Shown here one piece after another: positions 15,984 to 24,739 of a DNA stretch of 33,539 nt. The DNA lies in NCBI GenBank assembly GCA_021737185.1, contig JAIPEL010000043.1:1-33539 (forward strand), in the 5' to 3' direction. Source of the stretch: Desulfobacterales bacterium. GTDB lineage: Bacteria > Desulfobacterota > Desulfobacteria > Desulfobacterales > CAFBRK01. The translations under genes were made by a program, and so were the position numbers. Below the pieces are notes generated by a model. The model saw nothing but the letters and a program-made list of their open reading frames with translations, was not told the DNA's origin and did not search any database. Each line of letters begins with the position of its first letter. Positions within the stretch are counted from its first letter, which is position 1.

Positions 15984-17000
15984 CTAATCTGACTGCGTAA
16001 AATGATTCCACCCCGTCTTTTCCAGGGGAATCGCCCGTCCATCCCGGCCCACGACCTCGAAGATGCCAGGTGCCACTACCTCTCCGATCCGGTGAAGGGG
16101 CCGGCCGAAGGCCTCGGCAAAGGCGGTGCAAACCTTGTCCGCCGCATCCGGGGAAATGGTGCACAGCAGGCAGTAGTCTTCGCCGCCGGTCAGGGCCCAG
16201 ACGGCGGGATCACCGCGGTCAAATCTCGTGCAGAACGTTTTCAGCGCGTCGGAAACAGGGATTTTTTCGGCAAGCAGCCGGACGCCGACGCCGCTTTCTT
16301 CGGCGATGTGCCCGATGTCGCTGCTGAGTCCGTCGCTCACGTCGATGGCCGCGGTAACGCCCCCGGCAGCGGCAAGCATCCGGCCTTCGTCGAGATGCGG
16401 CTGCGGCCGCACATGGGCCCGCCGCAGCATCGACCATGGTTCTTCACCCGTGTCGACGCCGTCGATCAAAAGCTGAAGCCCGGCCCGGCTGTCGCCCAAT
16501 TGGCCGGTGGCGCATACGATGTCGCCGATGCGGGCGCCGCTTCGAAGCAGCAGCTGCGCTTCCGGAACCGATCCGATCACGGTGACGTTGATCGTCAAAT
16601 CGGCCTTGGACCCGGTGGTATCCCCGCCGAGAATGTTGACCCGGTACTTTCCGGCCAGCTTCTTCATCCCTTCGTAGAATCCGTCCAGATAGGCCAGCGG
16701 GCAGTCCTCGGGAATCGCCAGGCTCACGATCGCCTCCCGGGCCGTGCCTCCCATAGCGGCAATGTCGCTCAGGTTGACGGCCAGGGACTTGTGGCCCAGC
16801 TCCTCGCCCGAAATCCGGTCCCTGAGAAAGTGAACCCGCTCCACCAAAAGATCGGCGGTGACCAGGCCGAGGCGGTCCGGCTCGGGCCGGAAGACGGCCG
16901 CATCGTCGCCGATCGCCTTGACCACCCCTTCGGGCCGGACCAGGCAGTCCGCCTGGATCCGCCGGATAAAGCCGAATTCTCCAATCTGTTTCAGGCTCAC
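15984..17000 (-). CDS. thiL: Thiamine-monophosphate kinase
   Basis: Converts thiamine phosphate to the cofactor thiamine pyrophosphate with ATP. The 338-aa product has the ThiL/PurM fold: GEFGFIRRI at the N-terminus, AIGDDAAV (about 29-36), VTADLLVERVHF, GGDTTGSKADL, IDVSDGLSSDI and ALTGGEDYCL. The start codon is GTG (16998-17000) and overlaps the thiE TGA by four bases (GTGA), so translation is coupled. Confidence 0.96.
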   Translation of the reverse strand: MSLKQIGEFGFIRRIQADCLVRPEGVVKAIGDDAAVFRPEPDRLGLVTADLLVERVHFLRDRISGEELGHKSLAVNLSDIAAMGGTAREAIVSLAIPEDCPLAYLDGFYEGMKKLAGKYRVNILGGDTTGSKADLTINVTVIGSVPEAQLLLRSGARIGDIVCATGQLGDSRAGLQLLIDGVDTGEEPWSMLRRAHVRPQPHLDEGRMLAAAGGVTAAIDVSDGLSSDIGHIAEESGVGVRLLAEKIPVSDALKTFCTRFDRGDPAVWALTGGEDYCLLCTISPDAADKVCTAFAEAFGRPLHRIGEVVAPGIFEVVGRDGRAIPLEKTGWNHFTQSD

Positions 17001-17647
17001 ATCTCCCTCACTTTGGCTTCCGCCACGATCCTGGACAGTTCCCGGGCGGCCGTCTCCGGATCGTCGGCCGAGACGATGGCCGACACCACCGCGATACCGT
17101 CTGCCCCGTGCCGTATCGCCTCTGCGGCATTGCCGGCATTCAGGCCGCCGATGCCGACCAGGGGAAGGTCGACCGCCTCCCGGATCTGCCGGAGCCCTTC
17201 CAGGCCAAGGGCCGCGACCGTGTCGGTTTTGGTCGGTGTGGCATAGATGGGGCTCACCCCGAGGTAGTCTGCCCCGGCCTTTTCCGCCGCCACGGCATCG
17301 GCCACGGATTCTGCCGAAATCCCGATGATCTTGTCCGGCCCCAGGATTTTTCGGGCCATGTCGATGGGCATGTCCTTCTGGCCGAGGTGAACCCCGTCGG
17401 CGGAGACGGCCAGGGCCACGTCGATGCGGTCGTTAACGATCAACGGAATGCCCCGGGCCTCGAGCAGGCGGCGGACCGCCAGCGCCTCTTTGACGAAGTC
17501 CCGGGTTTCGGCCCCCTTTTCCCGGAGCTGGACCACCGTCACCCCGCCTCGAACCGCCGCGGCCACCACTTCTATCGTGGGCCGTCCCCTGGAAAGGCCC
17601 CGATCGGTGACCAGGTAAAGCCCATAGTCGACGGTTTCCGGCTTCAT
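16997..17647 (-). CDS. thiE: Thiamine-phosphate synthase
   Basis: Joins HMP pyrophosphate and thiazole phosphate to make thiamine phosphate. The 216-aa TIM-barrel protein shows YLVTDRG, VVQLREKGAETRDF (about 38-51), LIVNDRIDVALA, GVHLGQKDM, LGVSPIYATPTKTD and LVGIGGLNAGNA. The ATG at 17645-17647 overlaps the thiM TGA (ATGA). All three genes thiM-thiE-thiL are coupled by 4-base overlaps. Confidence 0.97.
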   Translation of the reverse strand: MKPETVDYGLYLVTDRGLSRGRPTIEVVAAAVRGGVTVVQLREKGAETRDFVKEALAVRRLLEARGIPLIVNDRIDVALAVSADGVHLGQKDMPIDMARKILGPDKIIGISAESVADAVAAEKAGADYLGVSPIYATPTKTDTVAALGLEGLRQIREAVDLPLVGIGGLNAGNAAEAIRHGADGIAVVSAIVSADDPETAARELSRIVAEAKVREM

Positions 17648-18453
17648 CGATCCTCTCTGATGCGGACCCCGGCCCGGAGTCTTTCCGGGTCGATGGTGAA
17701 CAGGGCGTCGATCAAGGAAACGGCATAGCTTCCCGGAGCGGCGGCGCTGACCGAAGCTGCCTCGCCGGCCAGCCCGTAAAAGGCCAGGGCGGTTGCCGCG
17801 GCACTGAGCGGATCGTCGTCTACGGCCAGAAAGGCGCCCACCAGGGCGGTTGCCGTGCACCCGGTGCCGGTGACCATGCCCATCATCGGGTGGCCGTTTT
17901 CCACCCAGATCGTGCGCTCTCCGTCGGTGACCAGATCTTCGGGGCCGGTAATGGCCAGCACGGTGCCGAGATAACCGGCAATGGCGCGGGCCGCGTCTTT
18001 CGCATCGGAAACCGAGTGGACCGCGTCCACTCCCTTGGTGCCGGCGGCCCCTTTGCCCAAGGCGAGCACTTCCGAGGCGTTGCCTCGGATCACCGAGGGC
18101 GTCGCCTCGGCGATCAGCCGCCGGGCGGTCTCCGTGCGAAGGGTGGTGGCCCCGGCGCCCACCGGGTCGAGAACGATCGGCTTTTTCAGGGACCCGGCCT
18201 TGCCGGCGGCCCGGATCATGGCGGCTACCCAATGCTCGTCCAGGGTGCCGATGTTGAGCACCAGCGCCCCTGCGATGGCGACCATCTCCTCCACCTCGCC
18301 GGCCGCGTGGGCCATGACCGGAGAGGCTCCCATGGCCAGCAGGGCGTTTGCCGTGGTGTTCATGACCACGTAGTTGGTGATGTTGTGAACGAGCGGCTTT
18401 TTCTCTCTTACCCGTGCCAGATTTCTGGCGGCGTTTTGGGCAAAATCGGTCAT
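17644..18453 (-). CDS. thiM: Hydroxyethylthiazole kinase
   Basis: Salvages 4-methyl-5-(2-hydroxyethyl)thiazole by phosphorylation. The 269-aa product has PLVHNITNYVVMN, VLDPVGAGAT, VIRGNASEV and the GTGCTATAL anion-hole motif. The start at 18453 (MTDFAQ) has GGAGAG about 10 bases upstream, and an earlier ATG at 18468 overlaps that site. It is the first gene under the TPP riboswitch, but the leader between them is over 400 nt because repeats have entered it. With thiE, thiL and thiD it forms mainly a salvage and coupling route; thiC and thiG are not in this window. Confidence 0.96.
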   Translation of the reverse strand: MTDFAQNAARNLARVREKKPLVHNITNYVVMNTTANALLAMGASPVMAHAAGEVEEMVAIAGALVLNIGTLDEHWVAAMIRAAGKAGSLKKPIVLDPVGAGATTLRTETARRLIAEATPSVIRGNASEVLALGKGAAGTKGVDAVHSVSDAKDAARAIAGYLGTVLAITGPEDLVTDGERTIWVENGHPMMGMVTGTGCTATALVGAFLAVDDDPLSAAATALAFYGLAGEAASVSAAAPGSYAVSLIDALFTIDPERLRAGVRIREDR

Positions 18454-18582
18454 GACTTTTCTCTCCATTTAATTGAAACTTTTGGGAATCGCTCACTTTT
18501 GCTGGGATGCTGGGAGGCGAGGAGGCTTTAAAAAATGAGCACCGCACCTCTTTCCAACTCTCGGTCGAAGCCGGGGTTTTGC

Positions 18583-18662
18583 GTAGGGCACGACCTCCGT
18601 ATCGTGCCGCACGGAACGGCACGGAGGCCCTTCGACTGGGCTCATGACAAGCCGTTCCCTAC
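18583..18662. repeat. Palindromic (REP-like) element in the thiM leader
   Basis: GTAGGG (18583-18588) and CCCTAC (18657-18662) bound the unit. Inside, GGCACGA (18587-18593) pairs with TCGTGCC (18602-18608), and CACGG / CGGCACGG words follow. Its design matches the two-hairpin element at 10447-10521 though the sequence differs. It lies between the riboswitch terminator and thiM. Confidence 0.55.
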
Positions 18663-18750
18663 ATAGGCAGAGGCTTCATGAAAAGTTTCCTTCTTGATCA
18701 AACTGGCCGATAAAGCCAAAAGATTCGTATAAAATTCCTTCAGGTGAATC

Positions 18751-18771
18751 TTGAACTTGGAATCTTGAATC
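18751..18771. repeat. Short heptad run in the thiM leader
   Basis: TTGAACT, TGGAATC, TTGAATC in register, nearly identical to the run at 182-202 (TTGAATC, TGGAATC, TTGAATC). Confidence 0.45.
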
Positions 18772-18810
18772 CGCCCGGCCGGCAGCCCGGAGGGCCTCAG
18801 GGCGCCGGCG

Positions 18811-18848
18811 CAAAAACAAAACGGCCGACTCTTTTCGAGGGGCGGCCG
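18811..18848 (-). terminator. Riboswitch-controlled intrinsic terminator
   Basis: On the minus strand CGGCCG (18848-18843) pairs with CGGCCG (18827-18822), with CTC-GAAAA-GAG inside, followed by the U-rich run GTTTTGTTTTTG (down to 18811). It lies just downstream of the TPP aptamer, as expected for transcriptional attenuation when TPP is bound. Confidence 0.75.
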
Positions 18849-18865
18849 CCGGTGAATACCTGATT

Positions 18866-18940
<75 letters not shown>

Positions 18941-18965
18941 GAATCACTCGTTTTGACTTGACCGA

Positions 18966-18994
18966 AACGTATCGCCGGTTCAGCGATCTGTCAA
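18966..18994 (-). promoter_or_regulatory. Candidate promoter of the thi operon
   Basis: On the minus strand TTGACA (18994-18989) is a perfect -35, followed after 17 bp by TACGTT (18971-18966), a weak -10. Transcription would start close to the 5' end of the riboswitch, which supports the call. Confidence 0.45.
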
Positions 18995-19136
18995 GGCTCG
19001 CACAAGGTTTCCTTTCCTTGCTTTTGGGTTGAAAATCGGATATTTGCCCGGTATCTGGTTTATGATGAAGATCGAGGCCGTTTGGGCAGATGTTTGCGCC
19101 CCATCGGCGGCGGTCCTGCCATCGAAAGAAGCTTCC

Positions 19137-19751
19137 ATGAAACAGACCGCAATTTCCCGATGCCCTTGGGCCGGTGCAGACCCGCTCTATATCCGCTACC
19201 ATGACGTCGAGTGGGGCGTGCCGGTCCACGACGACCGCAGGCTGTTCGAATTTCTCATCCTCGAAGGCGCCCAGGCCGGGCTGAGCTGGCTGACGATCCT
19301 CAAAAAAAGAGAGAATTACCGCCGGGCGTTCGAGCGATTCGAACCGGAGAAAGTGGCCCGATATGGGGAGGCGAAAATCGCCCGGCTCATGTCCGATCCG
19401 GGCCTGGTGAGAAACCGGCGGAAAATCGAGGCGGCGGTAAAAAACGCCCGGGCTTTTCTTCACGTCCGGGAGGCTTTCGGCAGCTTCGCCCGCTACATGT
19501 GGCAGTTCACCGACGGCAGACCGGTCCAGAATCGGTGGGAAAATATGGCGCAGGTGCCGGCCCGCACGCCCGCATCCGAAGCCATGAGCCGCGACCTGAA
19601 GCAGCGGGGGTTTTCCTTCGTGGGCCCGACGATCTGCTATGCCCACATGCAGGCCGTCGGCATGGTCAACGACCACCTGATCGGCTGCTTCCGTCACCGG
19701 GAAGTGGCCGGCCTCGAAAGAACGGGCAGCGATCATATCCGCCCTGAATGA
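19137..19751 (+). CDS. tag: DNA-3-methyladenine glycosylase I
   Basis: Excises 3-methyladenine from alkylated DNA. The 204-aa product has the Tag family features: RCPW (C9) and YHDVEWG near the N-terminus, EGAQAGLSWLTIL, the SFVGPTICYAHMQA block and NDHLIGC near the C-terminus. C9, the N-terminal His and the C-terminal His/Cys make the zinc snap known from E. coli Tag. The start at 19137 has GAAAGAAG upstream; the longer frame from 19029 adds a stretch without homology. The stop is 25 bp before the glycosyltransferase start, so the two are probably co-transcribed. Confidence 0.94.
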   Translation: MKQTAISRCPWAGADPLYIRYHDVEWGVPVHDDRRLFEFLILEGAQAGLSWLTILKKRENYRRAFERFEPEKVARYGEAKIARLMSDPGLVRNRRKIEAAVKNARAFLHVREAFGSFARYMWQFTDGRPVQNRWENMAQVPARTPASEAMSRDLKQRGFSFVGPTICYAHMQAVGMVNDHLIGCFRHREVAGLERTGSDHIRPE

Positions 19752-19776
19752 ACCCTCCGAAAGGAAAGGAGGCACC

Positions 19777-21102
19777 GTGGAAGAGCCGAGAAGCCGCAAA
19801 CCCGGGCCGTACTGTGTTTTTTGCGGGGAGCGACATCAGGTCGGCTTCGTTTCCACGAGGTTGGCCGGAACAGACGGCGTCTCCCTGGAAACTGCCAAGT
19901 GGGCCGAGATCTTCGAACAGGAAGGATTTGAATGCTTCTACTTTGCCGGGGAAATCGACCGCCCTCCGGAAGTCTCCTTCCAGGTGCCCGAGGCGCATTT
20001 CATGCATCCGGAAATCCGGAATATCTATAAGCACTGCTTCGGCGTCAAGTTGCGCAAGCGCGCCGTCACTGCCAAAATCCACCAGATTGCCGAACAGCTC
20101 AAAGCCGAGCTCTACCGATTCATTCACAAGTTCGGCATCGACCTTCTGGTGCCGCAAAACGCGCTGGCCATCCCCTTGAATATCCCCCTGGGCCTCGCCA
20201 TCACCGAGGTCATCGCCGAAACCGGCATTCCGACCATCGCCCATCATCACGATTTTTTCTGGGAACGGAAGCACTTCTTGAGAAACGCGGTCTGGGATTT
20301 TCTGAACATGGCCTTTCCGCCGCACATGCCCCAGATCAAGAACGTCGTGATCAACTCTTCGGCGGACAACCAGCTCAGCCTCCGTACCGGGATCTCGGCC
20401 CATATCATCCCGAACGTCATGGATTTCGACAACCCGCCGGCCCCACTGGACGAATACGCCGCCGACGTCCGCCAGTCCCTGGACATCGCCGAAGACGATC
20501 TGCTGATTTTGCAGCCGACCCGGGTGGTCCAGCGCAAGGGAATCGAGCACGCCATCGAACTGGCCCACCGTCTGGGCCCCAAAGCAAAGCTGGTGATCTC
20601 CCATGCCTCCGGAGACGAAGGATACGGATACGAGCAGCGGGTTCGGGAGTACTCCAAGATCCTGAAGGTGGACACCCGGTTCGTGTCGAAGATCATCAAC
20701 GAAAAGCGCGGATATACCGAAACCGGCGAAAAGATCTACACCCTTTTCGACATCTATCCCCACGCCGATCTGGTGACCTATCCATCCGACTTCGAAGGGT
20801 TCGGCAACGCGTTTTTGGAGGCAATCTATTTCAAAAAGCTGATCGTGGTCAACGCCTACTCCATCTATTCCACGGACATCAAGCCGAAGGGGTTTGACGT
20901 GATCGAGATCGACGGATATGTCAACCGGCGAGCCGTCAAGCTCACCCGGGAAGTGCTTTCAGATCCGGAGCGGCGAAAGAAGATGGTGGAGAAAAATTAT
21001 CAGATCGCCTCGACCGTTTATTCCTACAGCGTTCTTCGCCAGAAGCTGCACGATCTCATCTTCGAGAGCCTGGCGTGCCGGCCGGGCAACCTCCTTTCCT
21101 GA
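19777..21102 (+). CDS. Glycosyltransferase family 4 (GT-B)
   Basis: A 441-aa cytosolic GT-B-fold transferase. The N-terminal half carries FVSTRLAGTDGVSLE near residues 24-38, the acceptor-side loop of GT4 enzymes. The C-terminal half has LILQPTRVVQRKGIE and the donor motif DFEGFGNAFLEAIYF with the E-x7-E pair. The sugar and acceptor are unknown; a small compatible-solute or glycoside product is as likely as a cell-wall one. The GTG start at 19777 is decided by AAAGGAGG five bases upstream. The first 15 residues (RSRKPGPYCVFCGERH) carry a CxxC. A partial post-stop repeat follows the TGA. Confidence 0.88.
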   Translation: MEEPRSRKPGPYCVFCGERHQVGFVSTRLAGTDGVSLETAKWAEIFEQEGFECFYFAGEIDRPPEVSFQVPEAHFMHPEIRNIYKHCFGVKLRKRAVTAKIHQIAEQLKAELYRFIHKFGIDLLVPQNALAIPLNIPLGLAITEVIAETGIPTIAHHHDFFWERKHFLRNAVWDFLNMAFPPHMPQIKNVVINSSADNQLSLRTGISAHIIPNVMDFDNPPAPLDEYAADVRQSLDIAEDDLLILQPTRVVQRKGIEHAIELAHRLGPKAKLVISHASGDEGYGYEQRVREYSKILKVDTRFVSKIINEKRGYTETGEKIYTLFDIYPHADLVTYPSDFEGFGNAFLEAIYFKKLIVVNAYSIYSTDIKPKGFDVIEIDGYVNRRAVKLTREVLSDPERRKKMVEKNYQIASTVYSYSVLRQKLHDLIFESLACRPGNLLS

Positions 21103-21125
21103 TAAAATCGCTAACGCGGTGTTAG
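21100..21125 (+). repeat. Post-stop REP-like repeat, partial copy
   Basis: TGATAAAATCGCTAACGCGGTGTTAG begins at the glycosyltransferase stop (TGA, 21100-21102). It matches the AAAATCGCT-GCGCG head of the family but lacks the GC hairpin. Confidence 0.4.
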
Positions 21126-21216
21126 GGTTCCTTTGGATTGAGTTCGTATGCCGGCATCAAATTATCCATTTCGCGGCATGATGAATCCAGGGCTCCCGAA
21201 AGAGAGGCTCTTTCCG

Positions 21217-22170
21217 ATGAATGTTAAGTCAGCGCTGCGGCAGGCGGCCAAAGAGGGGCTTGTCCGGGGATGGCGCAGCTACCTGTGGCTGATGAAAATC
21301 GTGGTGCCGCTGTCGGCCGCCGTGGCGCTGATCGAATACAGCGGCTGGCTATACCGGCTCGACGGGGTGCTCAGCCCTGTATTGGGGCTGATGGGCCTTT
21401 CCGCCGCGGCGGCGGTTCCCCTGCTGGTGGGCCTGTTCGCCGGCATATACGGGGGCATCGCGGCAATGACCGCCCTTCCGCTGCACCTGACCGAGCAGAC
21501 CCTCATCGCCGTTTTTTTGCTGATCTCCCACAACCTGATCCAGGAAAGCATCATACAGGACCGCTCGGGGCTCGCATTCTGGAAGGCCGCCGTCTCTCGG
21601 CTGGCCGCATCGGTGGCAGCGGTTGTTGCGGTGTCCTGGGTTCTGAATGCGGCGCCTGTTGAAAACCCGGCCGGCTCCGCAGCGGATGCGCTGCGGCAGC
21701 CTTTCGGCGCTTTTGCAGTTGGCTGGACCGCCTCGATTGCGCTTCTTGCCGCCAAAATGTTCGCCATTCTTCTTCCGCTGATGGTCATCCTGGAGGTCAC
21801 CAAAACGATCGGGGGAATCGAAATTCTGGTGCGGCTGGTCGCCCCCCTGCTGCGGATGCTGGGCCTCAAGCGGCAGGTAGGGATCCTGTGGCTGACCGGC
21901 GCCGTATTCGGCCTCACCTATGGGGCGGCGGTCATCGTGGAAGAGGCCAGAAACGGGCGCTTTTCGGATCAGGACCTGGAAGAGCTGCATCTTTCCGTCG
22001 GGATCAACCACTCCATTATCGAAGATCCGCTGCTGTTCATGGCACTGGGCATCGCTCCGGTGTGGCTGTGGGTGCCCCGGCTGGCCGCCGCGCTGGCGGC
22101 CGTTTACCTGCGTCGGGCCCTGGCAGCGGCGCACCGCCGTCTTTCCGGGCTTTTGTCCTCCCATCGCTGA
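21217..22170 (+). CDS. Nucleoside-recognition (Gate) domain membrane protein
   Basis: A 317-aa inner-membrane protein with seven to eight hydrophobic segments. The layout, two similar halves with LIEYSGWLYRLDGVLSPVLGLMGL and ILVRLVAPLLRMLGLKRQ, and VGLFAGIYGGIAAMTALPL between them, is that of Gate-domain (Pfam nucleoside recognition) proteins. This family includes parts of nucleoside carriers and of sporulation proteins; the substrate here is unknown. The start at 21217 has GAGAGG upstream and gives a short basic N-terminus. Its stop is 5 bp from the convergent panP-like stop. Confidence 0.82.
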   Translation: MNVKSALRQAAKEGLVRGWRSYLWLMKIVVPLSAAVALIEYSGWLYRLDGVLSPVLGLMGLSAAAAVPLLVGLFAGIYGGIAAMTALPLHLTEQTLIAVFLLISHNLIQESIIQDRSGLAFWKAAVSRLAASVAAVVAVSWVLNAAPVENPAGSAADALRQPFGAFAVGWTASIALLAAKMFAILLPLMVILEVTKTIGGIEILVRLVAPLLRMLGLKRQVGILWLTGAVFGLTYGAAVIVEEARNGRFSDQDLEELHLSVGINHSIIEDPLLFMALGIAPVWLWVPRLAAALAAVYLRRALAAAHRRLSGLLSSHR

Positions 22171-22175
22171 TCGCC

Positions 22176-23834
22176 TCAGGGCGCGTTTTCCGGCGCAGCC
22201 GCGGCATTCATCGCGGCAAATATCCGCTCCTGTTCGTCGAGAATCTCTTCCAAAACGGCAACCGTGGTCATGGGGTTCATGATCACGGTGCGAAGCACGA
22301 CAATCTGTTCGTTGTTCGTCGCCGGCCCGGACAGGGTCGTCCGGGAGACGAAGCTCTTGCCGGCCTCCCGCTGGCGTCGCTGCAGATCCCGGTTGATCCG
22401 GTTCAGCCGTTCGTTGATCGCCCTTCTTTCTTCCTGCCCGCAGCTTTCGAGCCGCTGCTGCAGCCGCCGGGAGCAGAGCCGGTAGGTGAGAATGTTCAGC
22501 TCCGGTGCGGTGATCAGCTCAAAGTCTTTTCTTTTCTCGATCGCCGCGGCAAACGCTTTTGCCGTCTCGATGCCGTGGTCGATGAGCAGTGCGTAGCCTT
22601 CGGCGCCCATGATCCTCAGGGCACAGTCGAGCATCAGGGAAGTCGCCTCCCGGGAACCGGAGATCGAACGGATCCCTAAGTCCACCGATCCGGGGCGATT
22701 GATGTAGCGGGCATGGTAGGCCACGGCATCGAGGGCGGTCGGGTCCCGAAAAAAGACCATGCCGCTGGTCATCGGCATGTAGAACTGCTTGTGGCCGTCG
22801 ATGGCCACCGAATCGGCCTTTTCGATGCCGGATAAAAGACCCCGGAAGGCGCCGGACAGCAGGGTGGGACCGCCCCAGGCCGCATCCACGTGGAAATGAA
22901 TGCCGTGCTCGGCGCAGATCTCGGCCATCGGCTCCAGGGGGTCGACGGTTCCGGTTTCGGTGGTTCCGGCAATGCCGACGATCGCCAGCACGGCCGTTTC
23001 AGATCCCGGCCGGGTCAGGTCACGAACCGTTTCGGCCAATTTGTCCAAATCGACCCGCCAGCCGCTGTCCATCTCCACTACCACCAGCTGTTCATTGCCG
23101 ATGCCCAGCAGCCCCGCGGCCTTGCGAAGCGAGTAATGCCCCAGCCGGGATGCCAGCACCACGCAGCGCCGCACCCCCTTGTGCCGATAAGCGGCATGAA
23201 CGCCTTCGACTTCGATGCCGGCAAAGCCCGGGCCCGGCGCAAAAAGCCGGTTTCTGGCCGCCCACAGGGCCGTGAAGTTGGCCAAAGTCCCGTTTTCGGT
23301 AAATGCACCGAGCATCGTCTCCGGGTGCTGCACATGCCGTGCGTAGAACCCGGCCTCCCGCTGAAACACCATCCGGTGGATCTTTGCCAGCACCTGTTTT
23401 TCGATGACTGACAAGATCTTGGAGGTTTCCAGCTTGACCACGTTCTGGTTGAGTGCGGCGACAATGGTGCGAAGGTGAACCATGAAAAAAGGAATGGCAG
23501 AGGTCATGTGACCGACGAAGTACGGGGAGGACACGTTGACCGCGTGGGGAGCGACCTCTTCGATCAGTTCGGAGATGATCTCGTCGAGCTTTTTTTCGGG
23601 CGCCGGGGAAATCGAAGCGTCGCTGTAAGCTTCGGCCAGCTCCTTGAGGGTCCGCTCCCGGGTCACGCCCACGTGGGAAGCCAGAAAATCATGAAGCCCG
23701 AAGAGGATCTGCTCCATGTATTTGGTCAGCACCGCCCGGGAGGCTTCGTCCTCCGGGCGGATGAAGGTCCGCATCAGGTGCTGCCAGTCGGCCACCAGGG
23801 GAGGACGGCTGTCTTTGCCTTGGTGTTGTTTCAT
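22176..23834 (-). CDS. PLP-dependent decarboxylase, PanP-like
   Basis: A 552-aa group II PLP decarboxylase. The PLP lysine is K349 in IDGHKQFYMP, D317 in HVDAAWGG binds the pyridine nitrogen and H233 in SRLGHYS stacks on the ring. The length and the HKQFYMPM-type motif fit the PanP group (aspartate 1-decarboxylase making beta-alanine for pantothenate, known from Vibrio), which replaces PanD. Glutamate or tyrosine decarboxylase are alternatives that sequence cannot exclude. The ATG at 23834 lacks a strong ribosome binding site, and a heptad array begins two bases upstream of it. Confidence 0.82.
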   Translation of the reverse strand: MKQHQGKDSRPPLVADWQHLMRTFIRPEDEASRAVLTKYMEQILFGLHDFLASHVGVTRERTLKELAEAYSDASISPAPEKKLDEIISELIEEVAPHAVNVSSPYFVGHMTSAIPFFMVHLRTIVAALNQNVVKLETSKILSVIEKQVLAKIHRMVFQREAGFYARHVQHPETMLGAFTENGTLANFTALWAARNRLFAPGPGFAGIEVEGVHAAYRHKGVRRCVVLASRLGHYSLRKAAGLLGIGNEQLVVVEMDSGWRVDLDKLAETVRDLTRPGSETAVLAIVGIAGTTETGTVDPLEPMAEICAEHGIHFHVDAAWGGPTLLSGAFRGLLSGIEKADSVAIDGHKQFYMPMTSGMVFFRDPTALDAVAYHARYINRPGSVDLGIRSISGSREATSLMLDCALRIMGAEGYALLIDHGIETAKAFAAAIEKRKDFELITAPELNILTYRLCSRRLQQRLESCGQEERRAINERLNRINRDLQRRQREAGKSFVSRTTLSGPATNNEQIVVLRTVIMNPMTTVAVLEEILDEQERIFAAMNAAAAPENAP

Positions 23835-23835
23835 G

Positions 23836-23918
23836 TGGAATCTGGTTTCAAGTTTCAGGTTTCAGGTTCCAAGCGCTATTGCCCGTGCTTTTGAAACTTG
23901 AAACCTGAAACTTGAAAC
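23836..23918. repeat. Inverted pair of heptad arrays
   Basis: Six units (23836-23877: TGGAATC, TGGTTTC, AAGTTTC, AGGTTTC, AGGTTCC, AAGCGCT) are followed by four units of TTGAAAC/CTGAAAC type (23891-23918). The second run is the reverse complement of the first, so the region can form a long hairpin, with T8 just after it on the plus strand. It fills the gap between the flavodoxin stop and the panP-like start. Confidence 0.65.
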
Positions 23919-23938
23919 CCTTTTTTTTGCTCCTGCTT

Positions 23939-24415
23939 TTAAAACAGCTTCTTCGTCAACTCCGCCATCTGACGTCCGTAGCGAATGCATTCGTCCTCGG
24001 CCCGTTCGTCCGGGGCGCCCACGGCCACCGGGCCGTAGTGGCTCCCTTTCTGGAACCCCTGGACCACCATGCCGTGAATCAGCCAGGCCTGAAGAATGCT
24101 GGCAATGGTCGTTTCATTGCCGCCGCCGATCCCGCCGCTTGAGGTAAAGGCGCCCCCCACCTTGCCGACCATCTTTCCAAAGTATTTGACGCTCCGATCG
24201 ATCAGGTCCTTGACCTCGGCGGCCATGACGCCGAAGTAGGTGGGGCTGCCGAAGATGAGGCCGTCGGCCTGGCGCATATCGTCGATGCCGGTCTCGGCGA
24301 TTTTCTGAAGCACGACCTCGACCCCGTCCACCGAGGCTGCCCCGTCTCGGATCTTTTCCGCCATCTTGCGGGTGTTTCCCGATCGTGAATAGTAGCTGAT
24401 CAAGACTCTGGCCAT
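23939..24415 (-). CDS. Flavodoxin-family protein (WrbA-like)
   Basis: A 158-aa FMN-binding protein. SYYSRSGNTRKMAE (about 7-20) is the phosphate-binding loop, IFGSPTYFG the flavin edge loop and TSSGGIGGGNET the second flavin loop. This is the layout of WrbA/NADPH:quinone reductase-like flavodoxins rather than small electron-carrier flavodoxins. It may reduce quinones or act as an electron carrier in anaerobic metabolism. The start at 24415 has AAAGGA upstream; the frame to 24493 adds a segment without homology. It is transcribed in the direction of the decarboxylase, 104 bp apart. Confidence 0.88.
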   Translation of the reverse strand: MARVLISYYSRSGNTRKMAEKIRDGAASVDGVEVVLQKIAETGIDDMRQADGLIFGSPTYFGVMAAEVKDLIDRSVKYFGKMVGKVGGAFTSSGGIGGGNETTIASILQAWLIHGMVVQGFQKGSHYGPVAVGAPDERAEDECIRYGRQMAELTKKLF

Positions 24416-24739
24416 CTTTTTTCCTTTCATCGTCTCCAAAGTGAGTTTATTGGGGTTTGGGCCGTCTGTAGCATATCCGGTGCCGCATGCCAATTTCTCG
24501 ATGGTACCGGTCGCGAGGCATTTTTACTTCGGCGACCCCGCGTAGCTGCCAGAGCCCCGCCAGCCTTCGTTTTCAGCGGGGTGCTTCTCCTTTTCCCTTT
24601 ACCGGCACGGTTCTCCTGGAATATTGTTTTTTTCGTGGAAAAGCGACTTCAGTGTGTACGCTAAAAAGCGCCCAAGGGCTTTTCAGCGCGCCGCAGAAGA
24701 ATCCGGAGGGGGACCATCATTAAAAAAGGAGGTCGGATC
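24416..24739. other. Divergent flavodoxin-cspA intergenic region
   Basis: About 320 bp without a gene. It should hold both divergent promoters and a long cspA leader. A hairpin with CCCCGC (about 24556) facing GCGGGG (about 24578) lies mid-region. AAAAAGCGCCC/GGGCTTTT near 24663-24681 is a second stem-like pair. Long structured leaders are typical of cold-shock mRNAs; the match here is by position only. Confidence 0.45.

Noticed and set aside
17000-18622. Long minus-strand frame continuing thiE upstream through thiM
   Set aside because: It joins thiE with an out-of-frame reading of thiM; the ATGA overlap and motifs place the thiE start at 17647.
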